The notes under the pieces were generated by a model that worked only from the letters and a program-made list of their open reading frames with translations, was not told the origin of the DNA and did not search any database. 64,000 bases of DNA, taken from Arthrobacter pascens (GTDB lineage: Bacteria; Actinomycetota; Actinomycetes; Actinomycetales; Micrococcaceae). The stretch spans positions 372,001 through 436,000 of the forward strand of contig NZ_JAUSWY010000001.1 of the NCBI RefSeq assembly GCF_030815585.1, given 5' to 3'. This document shows positions 9,260-18,250 of the stretch, piece after piece (the first letter of the stretch is position 1; every line of letters begins with the position of its first letter). The translations under genes were made by a program, and so were the position numbers.

Positions 9260-9308
9260 CCTCTGTCCCGGTTGGAACCTTGGTTCCGGCCGGGACAGAG
9301 GTTTTTAA
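9260..9308 (+). terminator. Rho-independent terminator after GH36
   Basis: Twelve-bp perfect arms (CCTCTGTCCCGG at 9260-9271 and its complement at 9290-9301), an inner GGAACC/GGTTCC pairing and a downstream TTTTTAA make a classic intrinsic terminator 20 bp after the GH36 stop. It may also serve the HNH gene converging from the right. Confidence 0.9.
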
Positions 9309-9403
9309 GGCGACGGAGTTATCTGAGACGACGGGGGTCGTGTTTCCAGGGTGCCCGCGGGTGTCCGGTTATTTCGGGCGTGGGAATTCTTGCTTTCGGC
9401 CTG

Positions 9404-11236
9404 CTAATCGCGGGGTGGTGGTGGGGGTTTGAAGTAGTGGTTTTGTTGGGGTTTTTGTTGGGGGTCGATGTGGGGTGGGGGGATGTAGCAGGGGGTGCCG
9501 TGGATGGTTTGGATGGTCCATTGGTCTTTGTGGATGAGGTGGTGGTGGTGTGTGCAGAGGAGTGTGCCGTTGTTGGGGGTGGTTGGTCCGCCGTGTGACC
9601 AGTAGGTGATGTGGTGGGCTTCGCACCAGGGTGCGGGGACGGTGCAGTTGGGGAAGGTGCAGCCTTGGTCGCGGGCGGTCAGGGCGAGGCGTTGGGTGGG
9701 GGTGAAGAGGCGGGTTTTGCGGCCGAGGTCCAGGATTTCGCCGCTGGTGCCGAGGAGGGCGGGGATGATGTCGGCGTCGCAGGCGAGTTTGCGCAGGGTG
9801 GTGGCGGCGACGGGGCCGGTGAAGGTGAAGTTCCCCGTCCCGGAACCGGTGCCGTTTCCTGGTCCAGCGTCTGTGAGTGATCCGGTTTCCTGATCTGCTT
9901 CCGGGCTGGTGTGGGTGGTGTGGGGGAGGAGGTCCTGGTAGTTGATGGTGGCGAGGATTTGGGGGCGGTTGCCGCCGGTGGTGGGCAGGGTGTTGGTGGT
10001 GAGTCCGGCTTTGACGGCGCTGATGATGCCATCGAGTTGTTTTTGGGAGCGTGTGCGCCGGTCCAGGTCGACGTCGTTGTCCTGCCAGATGTGTTGATTC
10101 GCGTGAGTGCCGGTATTTGTCGCTGGTGCGTCGGTGCTGGTGTGGGGTTGCTGCCCGGTGGGTGTGGTGTGGGTGCGGGGGTTGGTGGCGGTGTTCATGA
10201 CGGTGAGGAGGTGTTCGTATTGGTCGGTGGTGGCGAAGATTTCGAGGTGGTGGAGGCCGTGGCGGGGTTTGCGGATGAACGCGCCCTGGGTGTGGCGGAG
10301 GGCTTCTTCTGTTGGTTCGGTGCCGTCGGCGTCGATGGTGTCGGCCCAGCGGCGGGCTACCCGGGCGAGGAAGTCCGGGCCTGCGGTCGCGGCCGTGCGG
10401 GTGAGGTCCTGTTCGATCCGGGCCAGGGTCTCCGGGGTGGTGTGGTGTTGGAGCCGGTCCAGGGTGAGGCTGATGATGGTCCCGGCCCGGGAGGACACCA
10501 CCGGGCCCGCCACCGCGGCTGAGAGTGCGGGATCCGCCGCTTCCGTGTCACTGTCGGGGATGGTGGGGGTGAGTCCGGCGGCGAGGTGTTCGCGGGCCGG
10601 TGGTATCCGGTCGCCGGTGAGGGTGGTGGCGGGCAGGACGTCGTGGGCGAGGCGGAGCCGGCGGCGGGCTTCGGTGATGCCGATCCTGAGCCTGATCCGC
10701 AGGAACTCGGCGGTGTTCCGGCAGCCGTCGTCAGCCGGCGACACCGGAACAGGCCTGGTCGTGCCCTCGATGGTGGCGGTGTGGTTGGGCCATGCGGCGT
10801 CGGTTTCGGTGAGGGTTTCGGTTCCGTGGTCCCAGCCGGTGACCCAGGACCGTCCTGTCCGGGCGGCCCGGGTTGTTGCCGCGGCGGCGATTGCCCGGGT
10901 GCGGGCGCGGTCCACGGTGCCGGCTCCCAGGATCTGCAGGTACTCCGTAGTCCGGGAGAGCTCTTCCACCAGGCCCGCGTAATTGGCGGCCTCGACGTAG
11001 CCGGCCATAGCGAGTTCTTCGGGAGCAGCCGCGGCGGCAGCATGAACCAGGGCAACAGCGTCCGCCAGCCCCACCGAAGGGTGGGCCGAAAGAGCCGGCC
11101 GGGCGCCGCCGTCGAACACTCCTGTTCCCGCGCCGCCGTCGGACGCTCTGGTCCCTGATTCCGCCGGTGTGGAAGCGCGGGCCAGTAAGGCGACGCTGCC
11201 GCCGTACCCCGCAAGCTGATCCCCAATGGCTTCCAT
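9404..11236 (-). CDS. DUF222 / HNH endonuclease signature protein (13E12-repeat type)
   Basis: A 610-residue protein with a long DUF222 region (about residues 25-380) and a C-terminal HNH motif: CTFPNC, then CEAHHITYW, NNGTLLC and HHHHLIH. This family is multi-copy in Micrococcaceae and mycobacteria (REP13E12-like), and its role is unknown. The C-terminal 300 residues are unusually rich in Thr, His and Pro, so the plus strand is strikingly G/T-rich. The ATG at 11236 (MEAIGDQLAGYGG) is preferred because two upstream remnants repeat exactly this beginning and its 5' flank. No clear Shine-Dalgarno site is visible. See the two decayed copies at 11241-11676. Confidence 0.85.
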   Translation of the reverse strand: MEAIGDQLAGYGGSVALLARASTPAESGTRASDGGAGTGVFDGGARPALSAHPSVGLADAVALVHAAAAAAPEELAMAGYVEAANYAGLVEELSRTTEYLQILGAGTVDRARTRAIAAAATTRAARTGRSWVTGWDHGTETLTETDAAWPNHTATIEGTTRPVPVSPADDGCRNTAEFLRIRLRIGITEARRRLRLAHDVLPATTLTGDRIPPAREHLAAGLTPTIPDSDTEAADPALSAAVAGPVVSSRAGTIISLTLDRLQHHTTPETLARIEQDLTRTAATAGPDFLARVARRWADTIDADGTEPTEEALRHTQGAFIRKPRHGLHHLEIFATTDQYEHLLTVMNTATNPRTHTTPTGQQPHTSTDAPATNTGTHANQHIWQDNDVDLDRRTRSQKQLDGIISAVKAGLTTNTLPTTGGNRPQILATINYQDLLPHTTHTSPEADQETGSLTDAGPGNGTGSGTGNFTFTGPVAATTLRKLACDADIIPALLGTSGEILDLGRKTRLFTPTQRLALTARDQGCTFPNCTVPAPWCEAHHITYWSHGGPTTPNNGTLLCTHHHHLIHKDQWTIQTIHGTPCYIPPPHIDPQQKPQQNHYFKPPPPPRD

Positions 11237-11240
11237 AGGA

Positions 11241-11432
11241 CTACTCTGCCAAAGGGGTACGACAATAACGGGTCGTCCAAGTGGCTGGCACGCTACGGAC
11301 GGCCAGCCGATCAACGTGCGCGCCGACGTCGAACGCGCTGATGCCGGAAGAGGCACCAACAGGCGAATCAGCGCGCGTCAGCAGGGCGGATTTACCGCCC
11401 TGCCCCGCGTGTTGAACTCTAAGAGCTTCCAT
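11241..11432 (-). pseudogene. Decayed 5' fragment of a DUF222-HNH gene (copy B)
   Basis: Reading from an ATG at 11432 gives MEALRVQHAGQGGKSALLTRA, a degenerate match to MEAIGDQLAGYGGSVALLARA of the full gene. The flank CTTCCATAG...ACTCT.CCAAAG is also shared. Similarity fades after about 60 residues and there is no HNH region. It is therefore a remnant of a partial duplication, lying between the intact gene and another remnant. Confidence 0.55.
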
Positions 11433-11676
11433 AGAAACACTCTTCCAAAGAGCACTGACATTTAAACCGCGCTGCGCTCCCTGGCCCAAAAATCAGCTGG
11501 CGGGCCCCGTAGAGACCGGGCGGACCTGGCCGGCTCAGTCCGGCGAGGATCTGCAGATGCTCCAGGATCCGGGAGAGTTCCGGCGTCTGGCCTGCGAAAC
11601 GGGAAGCAGAAGAAGCGCGGGTCAGTACCGTGACGCTGCCGCCGTACACCGCCAGTTGATCCCCAATGGCTTCCAT
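11419..11676 (-). pseudogene. Decayed 5' fragment of a DUF222-HNH gene (copy C)
   Basis: From an ATG at 11676 the frame reads MEAIGDQLAVYGGSVTVLTRAS, nearly identical to the start of the intact gene at 11236. It later shows ELSRILEHLQILAG, matching ELSRTTEYLQILGAG of the intact protein with the intervening segment lost. About 70 bp of DNA around the start (11656-11724) is a direct repeat of 11216-11284. The product is truncated and lacks the HNH motif. Confidence 0.65.
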
Positions 11677-11786
11677 AGGTCTACTCTGCCGCGAGGGTAC
11701 GACAAAAACGGGACGTCCCGGTGGCGAGCAAGAGCACCTTACGAACGATGCAGTCGTGCTGGGTGAACTGGATGTCCTTCCCGCTG

Positions 11787-12821
11787 TCAGCCGACGGCGG
11801 CGGTGGACTCCCTGAGGATGAGTTCGGGCCTGACGGTGGAAGAGCCGGGAGAGGTCCCCGTTGCGACGGTCGACGCCAGAAGGGCAAAGGCCCTGGCACC
11901 CAGATCCTGGAAATCCTGACGGACGGTGGTCAGTGCAGGCCGCCACAAAGCTACGTGCGGCTGGTCATCGAAGCCCACGACCGACACATCCTCCGGGACG
12001 CGCTTGCCGCTGTCCAGCAGGGCCCGGATCACGCCGATGGCGACGTCGTCGTTGCCGCAGAACACGGCCGTGACGTCATCCCGTGCTGCGAGCTCCTGCC
12101 CCACGCGGTAGCCGCTGGCAGGTTCCCAAGTGGCATGCAGTACCGGCGGGATGGCTGCCCCGGCGGCAGTCAGCGCGGCCCGCCAGCCATCCGTGCGGCC
12201 CGAATGCTTGCCCATGGTGGGGACCGAAACGTGGTGGACAGTCTTGTGCCCCAGTGACAGCAGATGATTCGTGGCGTCCTTCCCGGCTCCGCGTTCGTCG
12301 AGCAGGGCCCCCGGTGCCTTGCCGGCGCGCCTGGTCCCGCCGCCGGCGACCACCAGCGGGATGGAACTGGGGAAGGCCTTGACGGCGGCAAGACCTGGCC
12401 GGTCAAACTCCAGGATGATGACGCCGGCCACCGGCTGCGACAGGACAAGGTCGATGGCGGAGTTGACGGCGTCGTCGTCATCAGATTCAACCACGGCGAT
12501 GATCACGGACATGCCTGACTGCCGGGCCGCCTTCTCGATGCCTTCGATGGTCTTTGCATAGCCATAGTTGGATGTGCCCCCGGTAAGCACGGCCACCATG
12601 GACCGTTTCCCGGACCGGGTGGCGCGGGCGGCGCCGTTGGGCCGGTAGCCAAGTTCAGCGACGGCTTCCATCACCCGCTCACGGAGTTCCGGTGCAACGA
12701 ATTTGCTGCTGGTCAGGACGCGCGAGACTGTGGGAACGGATACCCCTGCGGCCTTGGCGACGTCGCTCAGCACGGGCACTTTCTGCCTCAGGGGAGGCGC
12801 CGGTTCCTTGGTCACCTTCAC
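11787..12821 (-). CDS. LacI-family transcriptional repressor
   Basis: A 344-residue LacI/GalR regulator. The N-terminal helix-turn-helix (VLSDVAKAAGVSVPTVSRVLTSS, about residues 17-39) and hinge helix (YRPNGAARATRSG) precede a periplasmic-binding-type sugar domain. It follows GH43 on the same strand with a 71-bp gap, so it may be the last gene of a GH43-lacI unit. Near-palindromic operators with the core AACGTT lie before GH36 (6960-6975) and GH43 (14803-14820), making these its likely targets. The inducer is probably a galactosyl or pentosyl oligosaccharide product (inference). Confidence 0.92.
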   Translation of the reverse strand: MKVTKEPAPPLRQKVPVLSDVAKAAGVSVPTVSRVLTSSKFVAPELRERVMEAVAELGYRPNGAARATRSGKRSMVAVLTGGTSNYGYAKTIEGIEKAARQSGMSVIIAVVESDDDDAVNSAIDLVLSQPVAGVIILEFDRPGLAAVKAFPSSIPLVVAGGGTRRAGKAPGALLDERGAGKDATNHLLSLGHKTVHHVSVPTMGKHSGRTDGWRAALTAAGAAIPPVLHATWEPASGYRVGQELAARDDVTAVFCGNDDVAIGVIRALLDSGKRVPEDVSVVGFDDQPHVALWRPALTTVRQDFQDLGARAFALLASTVATGTSPGSSTVRPELILRESTAAVG

Positions 12822-12892
12822 AGCGTAATGCCAAATGCTGCGAATGACGGAAAGGTCCGGGGACGACGGGCAATCGTTTTCATCTGGGCTGC

Positions 12893-14665
12893 CTAGTCTG
12901 TTTGGTAACGGAAATCCGTGAAGTCCGCGGTGAAGCGCCGGTCCCGGAGATCCTGGGCGGCGACGCCGACGAAGGCGCCGGTGAATCGCAGGGCCCCGCC
13001 GTGGTCATCGGACAACTGGAGGGCGTTCAACTCCGGCCCGATGGGGCGCAGCTGGTTGTTGCCTTGGGCCCAGTGGAACTGTAACTGGGCGCCGTTCAGT
13101 GTGCCCTCAAGACGGAGGGGAAGCCCAGGCTCCACCACAGCGGCCCCGTGCGACTGCAGGCCTGTCAGGGGATCCTTTTCAAAGACTTCAAGGATCTGTT
13201 CCACGGCAGCGTCGCCGGGAACCAGGTCTCCGCCGATTTCGCGCACGGTGGTCCTGAGATAGAAGTAGCTGGCGGTGTTGTAGTAGAAGATGAGGCCTGC
13301 ACTCTGCGTGAAGTTCGCCGGTCGCGCCTCAACGGTGACAGCAGCCGTAAGGGTGGGTCCTGTCAGCCGCCTCGCAACGAGGGACTGCTCAAACAACGAA
13401 TCTGTGCTGTGACGGCCTTGGAGCCTTAGCCAACCGGGACGGTCGGAGAGGCTGGCCCAGCTCGAGTCGGCGGCATGGCGCAGTGTGCTCCACGGCCAGC
13501 CGACGGTCAGCCGGCCATCCGAGGAGGAACCCGGGGTGAAGCCACCGAACCTGCTGGCAGCGTCCGGCAGGGAAGGCGCCTCCGGTCCGGAAGCAACGGC
13601 AGGAGGGGCGCCGGGACCGCCGGCGGAATCGGAGCCTGCACCAACGGCGGAATCGGAGCCTGCACCAACGGCGGAATCGGAGACAGCGCCGCCGTCGGAC
13701 TCGGAGACAGCGCCGCCGTCGGACTCCGGCGCCGGAGCTTCGACTGTCAGCGCGGGAGACCACCCGCCTTGCTCCAGCCGGAGCCAGCCGTCATCCGTAA
13801 GGCGGAGACGCTGGACACATGTTTCGCGTCCAAGCACCGAATACTGCTTGCCGTCCTTTTCAGTCCAGCGGCTGGCCAGGTGCGCCAGGAACATTTCCCC
13901 CTGGGCGTCGACTGCCATTTCGCCATGGCCGGCTTTCTGCAGCTCATGGGAAGGGTCGTCCCTGGTGGTGAGCACTGGTCCGTGGGGGTCGGCCTCATAC
14001 GGTCCAAGCAGCTCATCCGCCCGCATCATGGCGATTCCGTGCTTTTGCCCGGTACCGCCTTCTGCCAGCATCAGGTAGTACTTGCCGGCAAAGAAGTAAA
14101 GGTTGGGCCCCTCGATGAGCACGGGGCGGCGGTGGATGATTTTTGGTTCCCCGATGCTGGCCGTGCCGTCGACGTTCAGCTCTTGGAGGTTGATGCCGGC
14201 GAAGCCACCGCGGCCCGTGGGCCGGTGGTCCCATTCCATGTTGAGCAGCCAGTGGCGGCCTTCGTGATGGAAGATGGAAGGGTCGAACCCGGTGGTGGTG
14301 ACGCGCGCCGGCGCTGTCCATGGTCCCGCCACGTCGGATGCCCGGGAGATATAGGTGTCCATGTCCTTATGCGGGCCGCCGAAGCCACGTACCACGGTGA
14401 AAACCAGCCAGAAGGTGCCATCGCTCCAGCTCAGGGATGGCGCCCAAATGGCCCCGGAGTCCTGCAGCCCGCGCAGATCGAGAAGGGCATCGGGGCCCGA
14501 AAACGAACCGGCGTATTCCCAGTCCACCAGGTTCCGTGACCGATGGATGGGAATGGCCGGATACCACTCGAAGGAGCTGTTGGCGAGGTAGAACCATTCT
14601 CCGACGCGGATCAAGGAAGGGTCCGGTGAGAAGCCCGGCAGCACCGGGTTGGTGAGCAGTGTCAT
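12893..14665 (-). CDS. GH43 beta-xylosidase/arabinofuranosidase-like
   Basis: A 590-residue GH43 enzyme of the XynB type. The five-bladed propeller begins NPVLPGFSPDPSLIRVG. The likely triad is D15 (base), D128 (GFDPSIF) and E185 (VLIEGPNLY, acid). A C-terminal beta-sandwich (about 390-590, LTAAVTVEARPANFTQSAGLIFYYN) is typical of beta-xylosidases that release xylose or arabinose from oligosaccharides. Between them lies a low-complexity Ser/Asp/Gly/Ala linker of eight-residue repeats (encoded at about 13622-13717), which is unusual for this family. No signal peptide, so cytoplasmic. A promoter with a LacI-type operator lies upstream. Confidence 0.88.
   Translation of the reverse strand: MTLLTNPVLPGFSPDPSLIRVGEWFYLANSSFEWYPAIPIHRSRNLVDWEYAGSFSGPDALLDLRGLQDSGAIWAPSLSWSDGTFWLVFTVVRGFGGPHKDMDTYISRASDVAGPWTAPARVTTTGFDPSIFHHEGRHWLLNMEWDHRPTGRGGFAGINLQELNVDGTASIGEPKIIHRRPVLIEGPNLYFFAGKYYLMLAEGGTGQKHGIAMMRADELLGPYEADPHGPVLTTRDDPSHELQKAGHGEMAVDAQGEMFLAHLASRWTEKDGKQYSVLGRETCVQRLRLTDDGWLRLEQGGWSPALTVEAPAPESDGGAVSESDGGAVSDSAVGAGSDSAVGAGSDSAGGPGAPPAVASGPEAPSLPDAASRFGGFTPGSSSDGRLTVGWPWSTLRHAADSSWASLSDRPGWLRLQGRHSTDSLFEQSLVARRLTGPTLTAAVTVEARPANFTQSAGLIFYYNTASYFYLRTTVREIGGDLVPGDAAVEQILEVFEKDPLTGLQSHGAAVVEPGLPLRLEGTLNGAQLQFHWAQGNNQLRPIGPELNALQLSDDHGGALRFTGAFVGVAAQDLRDRRFTADFTDFRYQTD
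13622..13717 (-). repeat. Four 24-bp tandem repeats inside GH43
   Basis: Four consecutive 24-bp units start at 13622, 13646, 13670 and 13694. The first two are identical (GGCGGAATCGGAGCCTGCAC...) and the last two share GGAGACAGCGCCGCC. Each encodes eight residues of the SDSAVGAG/ESDGGAVS type, keeping the frame. They extend the interdomain linker and are likely to vary in number between strains. Confidence 0.85.
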
Positions 14666-14802
14666 GCGATGGTCTCCAGGTCTGGCGGCGCGACGGTCAG
14701 CGATGCGAGGGTTTCGGGGTATGCGAAGGGGCGGCCCGCCACGTACCGTTCCAGTTCGGACAATGTCTTCCGTAGCGACCTCGTTGGCGCCGACGCCGGC
14801 AG

Positions 14803-14849
14803 TGGGAAAACGTTATCCCAATCATGCGGCATGCGTCACAGACAGTCAA
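14803..14849 (-). promoter_or_regulatory. GH43 promoter with LacI-type operator
   Basis: On the minus strand TTGACT (14844-14849 complement) is followed after 17 bp by CATGAT (14821-14826 complement). Immediately downstream comes TGGGATAACGTTTTCCCA (14803-14820), palindromic in 16 of 18 positions. A repressor bound there would overlap the transcription start. The rest of the 329-bp gap 14666-14994 shows no convincing ORF. The operator core matches the palindrome before GH36. Confidence 0.65.
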
Positions 14850-14994
14850 CATGCTGGGCCCTTTGTCCCAAATTCCGGGAAGGCGGACTCCTGCGCCCCT
14901 CCGCAGGGTTGTCGGGGGGAGACGTACAAACGCAAGGAAACGGACGACGGCGGGACGCGCCGCTGTCCGGTTCCTTCCCCTCCGGACACGCCGC

Positions 14995-17367
14995 TCAGTC
15001 GTGGTCGAGTTCCAGCCACTCGCACCAGCAGACGAGCTGGACAGAATCCAGCTCAACGAGGTCCCCGGGCGTTCCGTCCCGGCGACGCTGGGCCTCCGCG
15101 GGCACGCCGACGCGGGCTTCCCGGGAAAGCGGGAGGATCTGGAGGGTGACCTCAGAATTCCGGTGGATCCCGGCGTCGTGGATTTCCAGGATCCATGGAG
15201 AGCCGTCCCAGAACCGGTCCGCCACCACGGTCCCGTCGACCAGCAGTTGGGCAATGTCCCCGGCCCAGGCGATCTCCAGCTCTGTGTGCAGCTCGCCGGT
15301 GAATGCTTCGGCCGGGAGGTTGATGCTGTAGGTCTGCGCCAGGGCATCGATGGTTTCCGGTGTGGGAGCCGAGGCGCGGTTCGCCAGGGTCCCGTACGAC
15401 GGCGGCACCGGCCGGGCGGGATGCCGGAGTTCAACGCCAACCCGCAAAACCGAACCAACCGGCCGTTCGTCTTGCCCGGCATCCGGGGCCTGGGCGGCTA
15501 CAGCCGTGAAGGAGCGCGAGTCCGGCCTGTAGCGAAGTACTTCGGGCTGCATCCCCGCCCGGCCTCCCAGTCTCCCGGACGCAGCAACCCACACGGGGTC
15601 CTTGGACAGAATGAGTTCGCGGCCGTTGATAGTGTCCAGGACCCAGGCTTGATCCGCCGCGGGGGCCGGGAGAACCAGGAGGTCCAGTGCGGACTCCCCG
15701 GCCCGCGCCGTGACGGTCACTGGATGCTCCGTCTCCACCACGTAAACGCCGTCACCGAGCGCGGTGGCCGGACCACTGACGGTGGTTCCATCTGCGAAAC
15801 GGAACTCCACGGGAACGCCGGCTTCCGCAGCCAGCACCAGAGTGGGCGAGGGCGCCCGGACCTCAGTGGAGAGAATGGTCAGCGGCGAGGCGGTGGCCCA
15901 TTGCAGCATCACGCCTGCCACGTCCAGGTTTACTGGCCAGTGGGCGATGGTGCCCGGCGGGATCTCGGTGGGCCTGCTGGGGAAGGTCACGGACGCCTCC
16001 TGGAGCCCGATCTCGAACTGCGTGTCCGGACAGGCCAGCAACGGGATGTGCGGCTGGTGCCAGGTGATGAAGACGAAGCCCGACTGGCCATCGCTGCGGA
16101 GTGCCCACCTGAGTGTTTCCGTATCCTCGATGCCCGCCGGCCTTGCCGTAGGCAGGGTGGAGGGCATCTGGGCGAGCCGGTCGCCGAAGGCTGCCAGGAA
16201 CGCATGCTGCTTCCTGAGAGCAGAAAAGCTGGGGGCAAGCCGGCCCGAGGAGCCGATGGGGGCGTGGAAATCGTAGTCGTAGCGGGGAAGATCGTTGGGA
16301 TAGCCCGTGGCGTGGGACTCCTGCATTCCGTCAGCGGGGTTGGTGCCGCCGACGAACATGTAATAGCCCTGCCACGCAGAACCGTTGCCGATCTTGTTGT
16401 GCGCCACCGCCGCCACGTCCAGGCCGCCCGGCCAGGGCCGGCGCTGGTAAGCAGTGGCCATGCCACCTGCCAACTCGCAGGTGGCCGGCGGATAAAGGGC
16501 CGACGGCGTGCGCGGCGCAGCGGCGGCGGCACCGGTGCTGAGGTGCTCGCGCAGGTCCGCGCCGATTCCGGGATCGTCCCACACATGGCTGAAGAAATAG
16601 TGTTCCCGGAAAGTGGGGTCCCACGGGGAATCAGCATCAACCCAGAAGCCGTCCCCGTACCCGCCGAAGAGTGGCAGGACTTCCTCCTGCGGCAGGTCTG
16701 CGCCGCCCCAGGCTGTAGCGGTCCAGATGGGGGCCGAAAGCCCGGCCTCCCGGGCAAGGTCTTTCAGTTCGCGGATGTGCTCAGGCTGGTCGTACAGCTC
16801 GTTCTCAAGTTGGATGCCGATGATGTTGCTGGCCGGGCCCGTCAATCCAGCAACTTCCGCCCCCAGATGGCCGAACCAACCCTTGACCAGCCGGAGATAG
16901 GCAGGGTCGTTCGTCCGGTGTTCTACTCGGGAGGCCTGCACCCAGTCCGGGAACCCGCCGTTGCGGACCTCACCGTGGCACCACGGGCCGATCCGGAGGA
17001 CGACGTCCAGCCCGATCGAGTCGCACAGCCTGACAAACCCGGCAACGTCCAGGTTGCCGTCGAACCGCACTCCGCCCTCATGCTCTTCGTGGTGGATCCA
17101 GAAGATGTAGCACGCCACCACCGTGATGCCGCCACCCTTCATGAGCCGCAGCCGCTCTTCCCACCGTTCCCGGGGGAGCCTGCTGAAGTGCAGTTCGCCT
17201 GAGACAGGAATGCCGGGCTTCCCTCCGATCTCCACGTAGCGGTTGGTCACCCTGTACCGCTGGTGGACGTCCACAGTGTTGCTCATGGCCGGCCGAACGA
17301 ACGGTGAATCCCAGGCTTGGTGGGAGGTGCCGAGAGTTCGCGTCTTGCTGCGGGCCGGGGTGCTCAT
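14995..17367 (-). CDS. Beta-galactosidase, GH35
   Basis: A 790-residue GH35-type protein. The barrel starts VSGELHFSRLPRERWEERL, with LRIGPWCHGEVRNGGFPDW, then NIIGIQLENELYD carrying the acid/base Glu and GYYMFVGGTNPADG. C-terminal beta-sandwich modules follow. GH35 enzymes hydrolyse terminal beta-galactosides. No signal peptide is evident. The start at 17367 (MSTPARSKTRT) has AGAGAG upstream; earlier in-frame ATGs would add residues unlike the family, and 17286 is an alternative. It runs in the same direction as GH43 and the LacI gene, 329 bp upstream of GH43, which has its own promoter. Confidence 0.88.
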   Translation of the reverse strand: MSTPARSKTRTLGTSHQAWDSPFVRPAMSNTVDVHQRYRVTNRYVEIGGKPGIPVSGELHFSRLPRERWEERLRLMKGGGITVVACYIFWIHHEEHEGGVRFDGNLDVAGFVRLCDSIGLDVVLRIGPWCHGEVRNGGFPDWVQASRVEHRTNDPAYLRLVKGWFGHLGAEVAGLTGPASNIIGIQLENELYDQPEHIRELKDLAREAGLSAPIWTATAWGGADLPQEEVLPLFGGYGDGFWVDADSPWDPTFREHYFFSHVWDDPGIGADLREHLSTGAAAAAPRTPSALYPPATCELAGGMATAYQRRPWPGGLDVAAVAHNKIGNGSAWQGYYMFVGGTNPADGMQESHATGYPNDLPRYDYDFHAPIGSSGRLAPSFSALRKQHAFLAAFGDRLAQMPSTLPTARPAGIEDTETLRWALRSDGQSGFVFITWHQPHIPLLACPDTQFEIGLQEASVTFPSRPTEIPPGTIAHWPVNLDVAGVMLQWATASPLTILSTEVRAPSPTLVLAAEAGVPVEFRFADGTTVSGPATALGDGVYVVETEHPVTVTARAGESALDLLVLPAPAADQAWVLDTINGRELILSKDPVWVAASGRLGGRAGMQPEVLRYRPDSRSFTAVAAQAPDAGQDERPVGSVLRVGVELRHPARPVPPSYGTLANRASAPTPETIDALAQTYSINLPAEAFTGELHTELEIAWAGDIAQLLVDGTVVADRFWDGSPWILEIHDAGIHRNSEVTLQILPLSREARVGVPAEAQRRRDGTPGDLVELDSVQLVCWCEWLELDHD

Positions 17368-17600
17368 GGTGGAAATCTCTCTGCCGAGGCGGACTGTTTG
17401 ATGACGAATTGCTGACCCGTTCGTCGCGGTCACGGGATTGTCTGAGCTTATAAGGTCCGTTGGTGGGCTCATGGCGCCGCCCTGCTATGACGAAGTCCAG
17501 GTCGCCATACTGGCTGCGGGGCGCACCCGTTGAAACGGCCCGCCGGTGACTGAATACTGGAAGTCAGGGTTCAGACCAGGCGCAAGGGCGGTGACAGGCG

Positions 17601-18200
17601 ATGAGCGGCGGGGTGGGGAATTTCAGGCGGCGACTGGAACGTGCAGCGGAACTCCGTTCCTACCGCGGCGCAGGCCTCAGCGCAGAGGAAGAGGCGGCGA
17701 TTGAGGCCGCCGAGGAGAAAGAACGGCAGAAGCGCAAGAAGGTGGACGACGCGGCGCGGGTGGAATACCTGATCCGTGACGCGATGGCACAGGGGAAGTT
17801 CGACAATCTCAAGTACTCCGGCAAGCCCATCCCGGGGCTGGGTGAGGCCTATGACCCCGACTGGTGGGTCAAGGGCCTGATCCAGCGGGAGCACATCAGC
17901 GGCCTGGGCCCCAAGGCCATCCTGCTCCGGACCGAGGACGCCGAACTGGATGCCCGGCTCGACGCCCAGTTCACCGAAAAACAGGTACGGGACATCCTGG
18001 CGGACTTCAATGCCCGGGTGATCGACGCCCGCCGCCAGCTCCAGGGCGGTCCGCCGGTGGTCACCAAGACCCGCGATGTGGAGGCGGAAGTGTCACACTG
18101 GCACGAGCGCCGCGCGGCCAAGGCCAAGACCGCCCCAGCTCCGCCGGATCCGGCGCCAAAGCGTTCGTGGTGGCAGCGCGTCTGGAACGGCACGGGATAG
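17601..18200 (+). CDS. DUF1992 (DnaJ-homologue subfamily C 28-like) protein
   Basis: A 199-residue cytoplasmic protein matching DUF1992. The conserved core is VEYLIRDAMAQGKFDNLKYSGKPIPGLGEAYDPDWWVKGLIQRE (about residues 50-95). An Arg/Glu-rich charged N-terminus precedes it and a Lys/Ala/Pro-rich tail follows. Despite the name, no J domain is present. Function is unknown. It stands alone on the plus strand, converging on a GNAT gene. Confidence 0.8.
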   Translation: MSGGVGNFRRRLERAAELRSYRGAGLSAEEEAAIEAAEEKERQKRKKVDDAARVEYLIRDAMAQGKFDNLKYSGKPIPGLGEAYDPDWWVKGLIQREHISGLGPKAILLRTEDAELDARLDAQFTEKQVRDILADFNARVIDARRQLQGGPPVVTKTRDVEAEVSHWHERRAAKAKTAPAPPDPAPKRSWWQRVWNGTG

Positions 18201-18250
18201 TCCGGAAGCCGACGACGGCGGCAGCTCCCGCCATCGTCCGCTTCCGCGCA

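Noticed and set aside
14824..17202. A 792-codon open frame opposite the GH35 gene
   Set aside because: It lies wholly opposite a gene with clear GH35 motifs; long antisense frames are expected at this GC content, and the translation shows no domain.
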